From the NCBI RefSeq assembly GCF_023149035.1, contig NZ_JAHXMY010000002.1:124001-188000 (forward strand): a DNA stretch of 64,000 nucleotides, in the 5' to 3' direction. The position numbers and the translations under genes are program-made. Below the pieces are notes generated by a model, which saw only the letters and a program-made list of their open reading frames with translations, did not search any database and was not told the DNA's origin. Positions 16,586 through 24,146 of the stretch are shown in pieces. The DNA is from Microbacterium sp. EYE_78 (GTDB lineage Bacteria; Actinomycetota; Actinomycetes; Actinomycetales; Microbacteriaceae). Position 1 is the stretch's first letter, and the number at the start of each line of letters is the position of its first letter.

Positions 16586-18244
16586 TCAGCGCCGCAGGTT
16601 CACCTGCAGGATCTCCTCCTGGTAGGGGGCGCGGACGGCGCCGGAGACCCTCAGGTCGAGCAGCAGGAACGGCCGCTCGTCGGCGGGGAGCTCGCGCCAG
16701 CGCGCGAGCGCCTGCAGGTCGTCGAGCGTCCGCACGATGACCCCCTCCGCCCCGACGGCGCGCGCGAGGCCGGCGAAGTCGACCTCGGGGATCTCCATCG
16801 GCCCGCGGGCGAGGCCCATGACGCCGTAGAGGTGGACCTCGGCGCCGTACGCGCCGTCGTTCCACACCACCGCGAGCCCGCGTCCGCGCGCCACGCGCAC
16901 GGCCGACTCGAGGTCGGCGATCGCCATCAGCCCGCCGCCGTCGCCGGTGGTCAGGACGATGGTCGACTCCGGCCGTGCGCGAGCGGCACCCGGCACCGAC
17001 GGGAAGCCGAGGCCGATCGACTGGTACGCCGTGCCGATCATCATCATCCGGTCGGGCGAGGCCACCGGCCAGAACATGTTCGCCCAGCCGATGAAGTGCC
17101 CGCCGTCCGAGACGACGACCCGGTCCTCGGGCAGCAGCTCCGCGATCGCCGCGGCGGCGCTCCGGGGGTCGAGCCGTCCGTCGGGCGCGAGACCGTCGCC
17201 GGCGTCGTACGTCCGGAGCCCCGCGACGTCCACCGCCTCCCGCCAGCCCGACGGCGCCCCGCCGAGCTGCTCGAGCTCGTCGGCGAGCGCGCGCGCCGCG
17301 AGGGCGGCATCCGCCCGCAGATACCGGCCGACCTGCGGATGCGTCGCCGCGGCCGCGACATCGACCTGCACGATCGTCGCGTCGGGAGAGAACAGCTCGC
17401 CGAAGCGCATCGTGAACTGGTTGAGCGACGCCCCGAACACCACGACGACGTCGGCCTCGCGGATCGTCGCCATCGCGCCTTCCGCCCCGAATCCGCCGGT
17501 GACCCCCAGGTCGTACTCGGCGCGCGGGAACACGCCACGGCCGAGGGCGGTGGATGCCGTCAGTGCCCCGACCGCGTCGGCGAGGCGCCCGAGCTGCTCG
17601 CCGGCGCCCGCCGTCCACGCGCCGCGGCCGGCGAGGAGCAGGGGGCGCTCGGACGCCGCGAGCGCGCGGGCGATCGCGGCGACCGTCGCGAGAGCGTGCG
17701 GTCCGGTCGGGGCGAGGGGCGCGGGGAGGACGGGATCGGGCGTCGCCGGGATCTCGCCCGCGTCGCGCCCGCCGACGTCGTAGGGGATCGCCAGGACGAC
17801 GGGGATGCGGAACGACAGCGCGTGCTCGATCGCGATGACCGTCGTGGCCGCGGCATCCGTCCGTCCGACGGTGTATGTGCGTACTCCGACGGCCGACGCG
17901 AGCGACAGCTGGTCGACGTCCCACGGCCGCGGGCCGGAGGTCGGTTCGTCTCCGACGACGAGCACGAGCGGCACGCGCGCCTGCGCGGCCTCGGCGAGCG
18001 CGGTGAGCGTGTTCGTGAAGCCCGCCCCATACGTGGATGTGGCTGCGGCAAGGCCGCCGCCGGCGCGGAAGTGCGCATCGGCGGCGACGACACCGCCGGC
18101 CTCGTGGCGGACTGCGGTGAACGTCACGTCGTCGCGGCGCTCGAGCGCGTCGAGGACGAGGGCGTTGCCGTTGCCCATCACCCCGAAGACGTTATCGACG
18201 TGGGCGGCGAGGGCGGCGGCGACGTGGGCGGCGACGGTGGGCAT
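16586..18244 (-). CDS. Thiamine-diphosphate-dependent enzyme (acetolactate synthase/2-oxo acid decarboxylase-like)
   Basis: A 552-residue enzyme with the three-domain ThDP architecture. The N-terminal PYR domain holds the catalytic Glu in VRHEAGG near residue 44. The C-terminal PP domain has the metal/diphosphate motif GDGGGLMAIAD ending in WNDGAYG. The middle domain resembles acetolactate synthase but lacks obvious FAD-site features. AGGAG precedes the ATG at a good distance. It is monocistronic. The upstream gap holds CGTATATG, shared with the hpa operator. The substrate is not evident. Benzoylformate, arylpyruvate or other 2-oxo acid decarboxylation are possibilities, not conclusions. Confidence 0.85.
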   Translation of the reverse strand: MPTVAAHVAAALAAHVDNVFGVMGNGNALVLDALERRDDVTFTAVRHEAGGVVAADAHFRAGGGLAAATSTYGAGFTNTLTALAEAAQARVPLVLVVGDEPTSGPRPWDVDQLSLASAVGVRTYTVGRTDAAATTVIAIEHALSFRIPVVLAIPYDVGGRDAGEIPATPDPVLPAPLAPTGPHALATVAAIARALAASERPLLLAGRGAWTAGAGEQLGRLADAVGALTASTALGRGVFPRAEYDLGVTGGFGAEGAMATIREADVVVVFGASLNQFTMRFGELFSPDATIVQVDVAAAATHPQVGRYLRADAALAARALADELEQLGGAPSGWREAVDVAGLRTYDAGDGLAPDGRLDPRSAAAAIAELLPEDRVVVSDGGHFIGWANMFWPVASPDRMMMIGTAYQSIGLGFPSVPGAARARPESTIVLTTGDGGGLMAIADLESAVRVARGRGLAVVWNDGAYGAEVHLYGVMGLARGPMEIPEVDFAGLARAVGAEGVIVRTLDDLQALARWRELPADERPFLLLDLRVSGAVRAPYQEEILQVNLRR

Positions 18245-18275
18245 GACAGCTCCTGGAGACGATGACGACGGATGC

Positions 18276-18283
18276 CGTATATG
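18276..18283. promoter_or_regulatory. CGTATATG element upstream of the ThDP-enzyme gene
   Basis: The AT-rich word CGTATATG lies 32 nt upstream of the ThDP-enzyme start. It is identical to the core of the candidate hpa operator at 12118-12125. It could be a second GntR site or simply part of a -10 region (TATACG on the minus strand). Confidence 0.3.
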
Positions 18284-18404
18284 TCTCGCGCTCCGCGACG
18301 ATGCGGGTGGCTGCGTGCCCCTTTTCCGAGCACCAGGACCTGTGCGGTCCCGGACGGGATCAGTATAGGCGCGCGGGTGGGGGCGTCCGTGCCACACTGC
18401 CGAC

Positions 18405-18746
18405 ATGCTGCAGACGATGGAGATCAGCCTCGTGCCGTTCGACGCGGCCCGCGTGGTCCTCGACCACGTGCAGGCCTCGGGTATGACGGTCGAGTGCGTC
18501 GGCCAGCACGCGACCGCGACGGACGCAGGGCACCAGATGGCGATGCTCCTGTTCGAGAAGTACTACATCCGCACCAGCAGCCGTGCCTCGCTGACGGTGC
18601 TCATCGAGAACCTGACGGGACCCACGAAGGTCGTCTTCCGTGGTTCCGGTGGGGGAGAGGGCGCGCTGTTCCGCTTCGACTGGGGCGCGGCCTCGGACTT
18701 CGCCGCCAGCGTGGTGGACGCGCTCGAGCCGTACGCGGTGGTCTGA
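18405..18746 (+). CDS. Hypothetical protein, 113 residues
   Basis: A small soluble protein without a signal peptide or obvious motif. It is predicted to be mixed alpha/beta and has a glycine-rich turn (FRGSGGGEGALFRFDWG) near residue 80. Codon use is typical of the genome. Its TGA overlaps the next ATG as TGATG, so it is translationally coupled to the winged-helix protein downstream. Upstream lies a possible -10, TATAGG, near 18364. I do not recognise the family with confidence; small DUF6054-like proteins look similar. Function unknown. Confidence 0.6.
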   Translation: MLQTMEISLVPFDAARVVLDHVQASGMTVECVGQHATATDAGHQMAMLLFEKYYIRTSSRASLTVLIENLTGPTKVVFRGSGGGEGALFRFDWGAASDFAASVVDALEPYAVV

Positions 18747-19780
18747 TGGATGCCACGGCGCTGCGCGCGCGCCGCCTGCGGGCGCATCTGCTCTCCGCCC
18801 CCGCCGCGTCGCCGCTCGACGCGGCGCGGCACATGCGCGCCGTCCAGGCGCAGGACTTCGGCGCCGGACGGTGGGCGCTCGGCGTGCGCACGGCCGCGGA
18901 CCCCACCGTGCGCGACGTCGACGCCCTCTTCGACGACGGGTCGCTCGTCCGCTCCTGGACCCAGCGCGGGACGCTCCACATCGTCCCTGCGGACGGCGTC
19001 GCGGGCATCCTCGCGGTGACGGGCGCGCGCCAGCTGAGGGCGACCGGGATGGATGCCGCGTTCCTCGACCGTGCCGAAGGTGCCGTGCGTGCCGAGCTCG
19101 CCGGCGGCGGCCGCCTCACCCGGGCGGAGTTCGCCGCCGTGCTCGCCGGGGCGGGCGTGTCGGACTCGGCGCCGGCGAGCACCCGGATCCTGGCGGCGCT
19201 CTCGATGCGCGCGGCCGTCGCACTGGGGCCGGTCGTCCCGACGGAGGCCGCGGTGACCCGCGACCAGTTCGTCGTCGAGCTGCCGCCGGTGCCGCCTCCC
19301 GTCGACCCGCCGTCGGCGCTCTTCGTCGACTACCTGCGGGGCCACGGACCCGCGACCCCGGCCGACTTCGCCTGGTGGGCGGGGGTGCCCCTCGGCACGG
19401 CACGCGCTGCTGCGGACGCTGCAGCGGACCGGGTCGAGCGGGTCGAGGACGGCGTCTTCGACCTCGCCGGTCGCGACGCGGCATCCCGATCCGCTCCCGT
19501 GACGGCGGCGTTGCCCGCCTTCGATGAATACGTGCTGTCGTACGCCGACCGTGCGCCCATCCTCGGGGCGGGGGATCGGACGACGGTGGGTCCGCTGGCC
19601 AACGGCATGGTGCGACCGGTCGTCGTGCGGGGCGGCGCCGTCGTCGGCACCTGGGCGTTCGGGGCCGATGCGCGGGCGCGCGGCGGCGCGCCGTCCGCCA
19701 CCCTGTTCGCGGGCGAGAGCGACGCCGGCGTCGCGGCGGCGCTCGAACGACACCGACGATTCGTGGCGGGTGGCGCGTAG
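18746..19780 (+). CDS. Winged-helix DNA-binding domain-containing protein (AlkX/HTH_42 type)
   Basis: A 344-residue protein of the winged-helix family related to YcaQ/AlkX-type DNA glycosylases. HMRAVQAQDFGAGRWALGVR near residue 29, SWTQRGTLHIVPADG near 72 and LPAFDEYVLSYADR near 255 are the usual landmarks. The QAQD and RGTLH segments are the conserved signature. Members are either interstrand-crosslink glycosylases or uncharacterised. The start is coupled to the 113-residue gene. A DNA repair role is possible but not shown by any single residue I can assign. Confidence 0.78.
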   Translation: MDATALRARRLRAHLLSAPAASPLDAARHMRAVQAQDFGAGRWALGVRTAADPTVRDVDALFDDGSLVRSWTQRGTLHIVPADGVAGILAVTGARQLRATGMDAAFLDRAEGAVRAELAGGGRLTRAEFAAVLAGAGVSDSAPASTRILAALSMRAAVALGPVVPTEAAVTRDQFVVELPPVPPPVDPPSALFVDYLRGHGPATPADFAWWAGVPLGTARAAADAAADRVERVEDGVFDLAGRDAASRSAPVTAALPAFDEYVLSYADRAPILGAGDRTTVGPLANGMVRPVVVRGGAVVGTWAFGADARARGGAPSATLFAGESDAGVAAALERHRRFVAGGA

Positions 19781-19899
19781 CGAAGTGTGACGTTTAGCGA
19801 GTCCGATGCTGTCGCGCAAGCGCTGGGGTCGATCCCGATGGATGGATACCGTCGCCTCATGCCCGTCGACCCGACGGGCCCGGCGAGGAGAGGTGCACC

Positions 19900-20448
19900 A
19901 TCGACGCCTCCTCCGACGTCCCCGACCGGATCCTCGCCCAGCGCGCGGCAGAGGGCGATGCGACCGCCTTCGGCACCCTCGTCCGACGCCACTCATCGCT
20001 CGTGCGCGCCTACGTCTACCGCATCGTCGGGTCGCTCGCCGACACCGACGACGTCGTGCAGGATGCCTTCGTCACGGCGTGGAAGCAGCTGCCGACCCTG
20101 CGCGACCCCGCGGCAATCAAGTCGTGGCTCATGCGGATCGCCGGCCGGGAAGCCCTTTCCCTTGTCACCCGGCGTTCGCGAGAGGATGCTTTGGACGAGG
20201 CGACCCTGCCGCCGTCCCCGCACGCGCAGCCGGAGAGGTCCGCGATCGAGAACGATCGCCTGTCCGCGCTGGCGCGGGCGCTGGACAGACTGAACAACGA
20301 TCAACGCCGATGCTGGCTGCTGCGCGAGGTGGCCGAGCTCAGCTACGCGGAGATCGCGGAAGAGATGGACATGACTGAGAGCAGGGTCCGAGGGATGCTG
20401 GCACGTGCCCGCGCGAGCATCGCGATCGAGATGGAGGGGTGGCGATGA
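19900..20448 (+). CDS. ECF RNA polymerase sigma factor of the Asp23 island, ATC as apparent start
   Basis: Extracytoplasmic-function sigma factor. Region 2 is seen in FGTLVRRHSSLVRAYVYRIV and DTDDVVQDAFVTAWKQL, and region 4 in RRCWLLREVAELSYAEIAEEMDMTESRVRGML. The coding frame is open from 19798 and clearly includes region 2.1 from about 19900 (ILAQRAAEGDATAFG). No ATG, GTG or TTG occurs in frame before a GTG at 20002, which would delete half of region 2. A strong GAGGAGAGG (19885-19893) sits 6 nt before ATC at 19900, giving 182 residues. I therefore propose ATC as the start, or a base error there. The stop overlaps the next gene as ATGA. Confidence 0.85.
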   Translation: MDASSDVPDRILAQRAAEGDATAFGTLVRRHSSLVRAYVYRIVGSLADTDDVVQDAFVTAWKQLPTLRDPAAIKSWLMRIAGREALSLVTRRSREDALDEATLPPSPHAQPERSAIENDRLSALARALDRLNNDQRRCWLLREVAELSYAEIAEEMDMTESRVRGMLARARASIAIEMEGWR

Positions 20449-21026
20449 CCGACGACGACCCGTCCGTGCTCGACTGCGGTCGCACCATCGAGCAGCTCAG
20501 CGACTACGTGCAGGCGGGCCGCCTGCCGCGCGATCCGCACATCGAGTCCTGCCCCGAGTGCCTCAACGCCATCGAGGCGCTGGAACGGGTCGGGCAACTC
20601 TCCCGTGATCTCCTCGAGGACGAGGCGGCCCGGTTGCCGAGGCCGCCCGAGAGCTGGTTCGAGGGCATCCTCTCCGTCATCCACTCCGAGCTGCGGGCCG
20701 GTCGGAGCTTCCCCATCCACCACCCGGACCCGAGGGTCACGATCACGGTGACCGAGGGGGCTGTGCGGTCGCTCGTGCGGTCGAGCGCTGACGCGCTGGA
20801 CGGCATCTACCTGGGCCGCACCGACATCGTCGGCGACGCCGAGACACCCGGCGCGCCGGTGCGGATCGAGCTGACCGCCTCCGTCGCGTGGGGGCGTTCG
20901 ATCCCCGAGCTGACGGCCGCGCTGCGCACCGTCGTCTACCGCGTGCTCGCCGAGCACACCGAACTCAACGTCACCGCCGTCAACGTCGCCGTCGAGGAAC
21001 TCCACGGCCTCGACCTGGAGGAGTGA
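20445..21026 (+). CDS. Anti-sigma-like zinc-finger protein fused to an Asp23-like domain
   Basis: A 193-residue protein coupled to the sigma gene by an ATGA overlap, with GGAGGGG 5 nt before the ATG. Residues about 10-50 look like a zf-HC2/ZAS anti-sigma domain. The H-x3-C-x2-C cluster is in PHIESCPECL and an upstream Cys is in LDCGRTIEQL. The C-terminal 90 residues resemble the Asp23/Gls24 fold (ITVTEGAVRSLVR, RIELTASVAWG, LNVTAVNVAVEELHG). No membrane helix is visible, so it would be a cytoplasmic regulator. The fold of the second half suggests sensing by interaction with the Asp23 complex. Confidence 0.75.
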   Translation: MTDDDPSVLDCGRTIEQLSDYVQAGRLPRDPHIESCPECLNAIEALERVGQLSRDLLEDEAARLPRPPESWFEGILSVIHSELRAGRSFPIHHPDPRVTITVTEGAVRSLVRSSADALDGIYLGRTDIVGDAETPGAPVRIELTASVAWGRSIPELTAALRTVVYRVLAEHTELNVTAVNVAVEELHGLDLEE

Positions 21027-21029
21027 GCC

Positions 21030-21347
21030 ATGTCGCTGCAGTCGCCGGACCCCCAGTCCGACCTCGTCGCCCGCATCCGGGCGGTCGACGGTGTGACCGA
21101 TGTCTACTCGCCGCGCTCGGCGATCGCCCGCATCCCCGGTCTCATCGCGGCGGCGGCCGGCGCCGCCGACGACCGTCTCGCCGAGGTCGCGGTGTCGATG
21201 CGCGACGGCGTCCCCGCGGTGGCGGCACGCATCGCGACGTCGGCTGAGGACAGCACGCCCGCGGCCGCCCGACGGGTCGCCGACGCGCTGCTCGCGAACA
21301 CGCCGCCGGACGCCGTTGTCAGCATCCAGATCGCCCGCATCCACTGA
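21030..21347 (+). CDS. Small hypothetical protein of the Asp23 island
   Basis: A 105-residue Ala-rich soluble protein. It starts 3 nt after the preceding stop behind GGAGGAG and is the last gene of the sigma operon before a 134-nt gap. VARIRAVDGVTDVYSP at the N-terminus and PDAVVSIQIARIH at the C-terminus form short beta-like elements around a helical middle, which resembles small Asp23-associated proteins. I know of no specific function. Its location suggests a role in the same envelope-stress module. Confidence 0.65.
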   Translation: MSLQSPDPQSDLVARIRAVDGVTDVYSPRSAIARIPGLIAAAAGAADDRLAEVAVSMRDGVPAVAARIATSAEDSTPAAARRVADALLANTPPDAVVSIQIARIH

Positions 21348-21371
21348 TCCGGCACCCCGCGGAAATTCGTC

Positions 21372-21400
21372 GGAACTTTTTTGTGACGAATCCGCCGCTC
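21372..21400 (+). promoter_or_regulatory. Candidate ECF sigma promoter before the Asp23 gene
   Basis: GGAAC (21372-21376) followed by a T run and a CCGCCG element about 17 nt further on fits the GGAAC/-10 layout of ECF promoters. It is the most distinctive signal in the 134-nt gap and would place the Asp23 operon under the sigma factor encoded just upstream. Confidence 0.45.
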
Positions 21401-21481
21401 CATCCCTCTTACGTGTGAGGCCGGAACGACACGGCCACGGCGCACCGCATCGGGCGCCGCACCACGACAGAGGAGCTGATC

Positions 21482-21967
21482 ATGGCCACCGAGAACGACA
21501 AGACCGCGACCACCGCCACCACGACCCCCGCCATCCCCGGATCGCGCGTGGACCGCACGGCACCTGCGCCGCGTGACACCGACGCCCACACCGGCGGCAC
21601 GACCGTGATCGCGGACGGCGTCGTCGCCAAGGTCGCCGGCATCGCTGCGCGCGAGATCCCCGGCGTCCACGCCCTCGGCGGCGGCGGAGCCCGCGCCCTC
21701 GGCGCCATCCGCAACGCCATCAACGCCACCGACCTCGGTCAGGGCGTGAAGGTCGAGGTCGGCGAGACCCAGGCAGCCGTCGACCTCACCATCGTCGTCG
21801 AGTACCCGACGCCGGTGCACCAGGTCGCCTCGCAGGTCCGCGATGCCGTCGCCGGTGCCATCACGCGCCTGGTCGGGCTCGAGGTCGTCGAGGTCAACGT
21901 GACCGTCGACGACGTGCACATCCCGGGTGACGACGACGCCGAGCACGAGGAGTCGCGCGTCTCATGA
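21482..21967 (+). CDS. Asp23/Gls24 family envelope stress response protein
   Basis: A 161-residue alkaline-shock-type protein. A low-complexity Thr/Ala-rich N-terminus of about 35 residues is followed by the Asp23 domain (VIADGVVAKVAGIAAREIPGVHAL, then VEVGETQAAVDLTIVVEYP and VEVNVTVDDVHIP). In Firmicutes Asp23 forms filaments at the membrane through the anchor AmaP. Here two membrane-anchored relatives lie downstream. It begins the second block of the island after the candidate ECF promoter. The end overlaps the next ATG by 4 nt. Confidence 0.9.
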   Translation: MATENDKTATTATTTPAIPGSRVDRTAPAPRDTDAHTGGTTVIADGVVAKVAGIAAREIPGVHALGGGGARALGAIRNAINATDLGQGVKVEVGETQAAVDLTIVVEYPTPVHQVASQVRDAVAGAITRLVGLEVVEVNVTVDDVHIPGDDDAEHEESRVS

Positions 21968-22152
21968 GCGCCACGATGAAGGGCGCCGTCCTCGGCGCCG
22001 TCCTGGCCGTCGCCGCCCTCGTGTTCGGGTTCTGGGGTTTCCTCCTCGTGGCCCTGTTCATGGCGGTCGGCGCGGTCATCGGCCGCGTCGCGTCCGGGCA
22101 GCTCGATCTGCGGGCCGTGACCGACGCCTTCACGGGACGGCGTACGTCCTGA
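21964..22152 (+). CDS. DUF2273-type small membrane protein
   Basis: A 62-residue protein with two predicted helices (residues about 5-23 and 24-43), a short polar tail and the GFWGFLLVALFMAVGAVIGR core typical of DUF2273 proteins that accompany Asp23 genes. It overlaps the Asp23 gene (ATGA) and the following gene (TGATG), so the three are translated together. It is presumed to be a membrane partner of the Asp23 assembly. No biochemical role is known. Confidence 0.8.
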   Translation: MSATMKGAVLGAVLAVAALVFGFWGFLLVALFMAVGAVIGRVASGQLDLRAVTDAFTGRRTS

Positions 22153-22547
22153 TGCGTGCCGACACCGACGGAACCGCGGTCGGCGGGTCGAATCGGCTCG
22201 CCGCCGCGGGGCCCGGCGTCGCCGGTCGCACCGAGGTCGCCGAGCGAGTGCTCGTCGGCATCGCGCGGGCGGTGTCCGCCGATGTCATCGGCGTCCCGCG
22301 CGGCGAGGTCTCCGTGGGTGTCGCCGATCGACGGGACGGCATGGCGCTGAGGGTCTCGAGCCCTCTCCCCGTCCCCGACCTCGACGACTCGGCAGCGGTC
22401 CGCACCGCCGTCCCCGTCCTGGAGAGAGCTGCGCAGATGCAGGAGCAGCTGCGCGAACGACTGACCCATCTGCTCGGACGCGACATCGTCCGGGTGGACA
22501 TCACCGTGACCGGTGCACGGATGCCGGAGAGGAGGCGAGTGCGATGA
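22152..22547 (+). CDS. Second Asp23-like protein
   Basis: A 131-residue soluble protein with an Asp23-type pattern. GRTEVAERVLVGIARAVSADVIGV gives the first helix, VSVGVADRRDGMALRVSSPLP the strands, and LLGRDIVRVDITVTGARMP the final strand. It is more diverged than the first copy. Its ATG overlaps the DUF2273 stop (TGATG), and its end overlaps the next start by 4 nt. The paralogue probably co-assembles with the other Asp23-like proteins of the operon. Confidence 0.75.
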   Translation: MRADTDGTAVGGSNRLAAAGPGVAGRTEVAERVLVGIARAVSADVIGVPRGEVSVGVADRRDGMALRVSSPLPVPDLDDSAAVRTAVPVLERAAQMQEQLRERLTHLLGRDIVRVDITVTGARMPERRRVR

Positions 22548-23128
22548 GTGAACCTGTGCTGCGCCGCGTCGTGCGCCGCGAGACGCACTCTCCGCGAAGC
22601 GTCGCCTTCGCGGTGGTCGTGCTGCTGACGATCGTCGCCTGCCTGTACCTGGCGGTCGAGACCGTGCTCTCATTGGCGTCCCAGCCGGCGCTGCTGGTCC
22701 GACCGATCGACGCGTTGGCCTGGCTGGCCGCCCTTCCCGCCGACGTTCCCGTCGGCGCGGTGATCGCCGGCGGGCTCGCTGTCGCCGTGGTCGGGGTGTG
22801 GCTCATCCTGCTCGCGGTCACGCCCGGACGGCTCTCGAAGCACGAGATGGATGCCGGCGGTCGCGCCGCGCTCGTCGACAACGGTGTGCTCGCCGCGGCG
22901 ATCGCGCAGCGCGTCAGCGACGAGACCGGTCTCGCGAGGGACCGCGTGACCGTGGGCGTGGCCCACCGGAGCGTCGACGTGTCCGTCAAGCCGGGCGCCG
23001 GCATCCCGGTGGACCGGGCACAGGTGAATGCGGTCGCCGAGGCCGAGCTCTCGGGATTCAAGCTCACCCGACCCCTGCGCACCCGCGTGCGCGTCGAGCG
23101 CACCGATGACGAGGAGAAGGCGGCATGA
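22544..23128 (+). CDS. Membrane-anchored Asp23-associated protein (DUF6286-like)
   Basis: A 194-residue protein with a basic N-terminus, two membrane helices (residues about 20-42 and 64-92) and a cytoplasmic C-terminal domain with an Asp23-like alternation (DNGVLAAAIAQRVSDETGL, VTVGVAHRSVDVSVKPG). This matches the layout of DUF6286/AmaP-like anchors found in actinobacterial Asp23 operons. It is coupled on both sides by 4-nt overlaps. Its probable role is to tether the cytoplasmic Asp23-like proteins to the membrane. Confidence 0.75.
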   Translation: MSEPVLRRVVRRETHSPRSVAFAVVVLLTIVACLYLAVETVLSLASQPALLVRPIDALAWLAALPADVPVGAVIAGGLAVAVVGVWLILLAVTPGRLSKHEMDAGGRAALVDNGVLAAAIAQRVSDETGLARDRVTVGVAHRSVDVSVKPGAGIPVDRAQVNAVAEAELSGFKLTRPLRTRVRVERTDDEEKAA

Positions 23129-23739
23129 ACGACACCAATCGCGCGCTGAACCGCACTGTCCTTTTGCTCGCCGGCCTGCTGCTCACAGTGGTGGGGGGCG
23201 CGGCTGCCACATCGGCGGCGGTGCCGGCCGTCGCGCAGACGTGGACGACGGCGGGCACCACCGTCGTCGATGCCCTCGGCGTCGCCGCCGACTCGACACG
23301 GATCGGCGGGACCGCGATCAGCTGGGTCGCGATCGGTGCGGTCGCGGTGCTCGTGACCATCGCCGGTCTGCTCGTCTGGGCCCTCACCACGCTCGTCAGC
23401 CGCCGCTCGAAGACCGTGCTGCGCTCCGGCGGCGAGCAGACTCCGCTCGGTCGGGTGACGGTGACGGAAGCCTTCGCGGCGGACGCCGTGAAGAACTCCC
23501 TGACCCGTCAGCACGACGTGGTCGCGGCATCCGTCACCGCGCACACCGTGCGCGACCAGCCGGTGCTGCACGTGAGCGTCACCGCCCGGCACAACGCGGA
23601 CCCGCGGGGCATCGTCGATCACGTCATGCGACTCCTCGACGGCCTGACCGCCGTCACCGGCACCGAGACGGCCGGCTACATCTCCGTCCACGGCGGGCTG
23701 CGAAGCAGGCTCGCCTCGGACTCCCCGCGGGTCGACTGA
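23125..23739 (+). CDS. Alkaline-shock membrane anchor-like protein (AmaP type)
   Basis: A 204-residue protein with one N-terminal and one central membrane helix (about 12-35 and 66-88) that bracket an extracytoplasmic loop. A soluble C-terminal domain has GRVTVTEAFAADAVKNSLTRQHDVVAASVTAHTV. The topology fits AmaP-type anchors, which have two TM segments and a cytoplasmic tail. It ends the coupled run of Asp23-island genes and is followed by a 60-nt gap to csbD. Function is inferred from context only. Confidence 0.7.
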   Translation: MNDTNRALNRTVLLLAGLLLTVVGGAAATSAAVPAVAQTWTTAGTTVVDALGVAADSTRIGGTAISWVAIGAVAVLVTIAGLLVWALTTLVSRRSKTVLRSGGEQTPLGRVTVTEAFAADAVKNSLTRQHDVVAASVTAHTVRDQPVLHVSVTARHNADPRGIVDHVMRLLDGLTAVTGTETAGYISVHGGLRSRLASDSPRVD

Positions 23740-23799
23740 CCCCTGAGACCACCCGAACCAGGCACCGGTTCACCACCCCTACAGAGAAAGGAGACCCTC

Positions 23800-23976
23800 A
23801 TGGGACTCGACGACAAGATCAAGAACGCCGCTCAGGACATCGCCGGCAAGGCGAAGGAGGCCGTCGGCAAGGCGACCGACAACGACCGGCTGGTCGCTGA
23901 AGGCCAGGCCGACCAGGCGAAGGCCGATGTCAAGAAGGCCGGCGAGAACGTGAAGGACGCGTTCAAGAAGGACTGA
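23800..23976 (+). CDS. CsbD-family stress protein
   Basis: A 58-residue, highly charged, Lys/Ala/Asp-rich protein with the CsbD signature (MGLDDKIKNAAQDIAGKAKE). AAAGGAGA precedes the ATG by 6 nt. CsbD-like proteins are induced by general or envelope stress in many bacteria, and their molecular role is unknown. Its place at the end of the ECF-sigma/Asp23 island supports a stress function. Two strong hairpins follow the stop. Confidence 0.9.
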   Translation: MGLDDKIKNAAQDIAGKAKEAVGKATDNDRLVAEGQADQAKADVKKAGENVKDAFKKD

Positions 23977-24003
23977 TCGGGCCATTCGGCTCGATCGCGT
24001 GAC

Positions 24004-24040
24004 ACGACGGGGAGCACTCGGGGGACGTGCTCCCCGTCGT
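24004..24040. terminator. Hairpin 1 after csbD
   Basis: A perfect 14-bp inverted repeat ACGACGGGGAGCAC / complement with a 9-nt loop, 28 nt after the csbD stop. It is nearly identical in sequence to the next hairpin and lies between convergent genes. Confidence 0.75.
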
Positions 24041-24095
24041 CATGCGCGGCAGCCGCGGCTGCGCTGGGGCAGTCGCACTGGCACCGCGCACCGGT

Positions 24096-24133
24096 ACGGC
24101 GGGGGGCACTCGTGGGGACGTGCTCCCCGCCGT
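24096..24133. terminator. Hairpin 2 before the RamB-like gene end
   Basis: ACGGCGGGGGGCAC at 24096-24109 pairs with 24120-24133 at 13 of 14 positions. It repeats the sequence of the hairpin at 24004. It lies 13 nt past the stop of the minus-strand regulator and probably serves it as a terminator. Confidence 0.75.
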
Positions 24134-24146
24134 CCTTCCCCCCAGC

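Noticed and set aside
13554..17924. A 1456-codon open frame on the minus strand
   Set aside because: It runs antisense to the hydroxylase, DUF1349 and PLDc_N genes and then out of frame through the ThDP gene. The composition is Arg/Gly/Asp-rich with no family motif. It is a by-product of high GC.
19859..19899. ATG 19859 or GTG 19893 as the sigma factor start with a frameshift
   Set aside because: Both are out of frame with region 2, and no slippery sequence is seen. The RBS points to 19900 instead.
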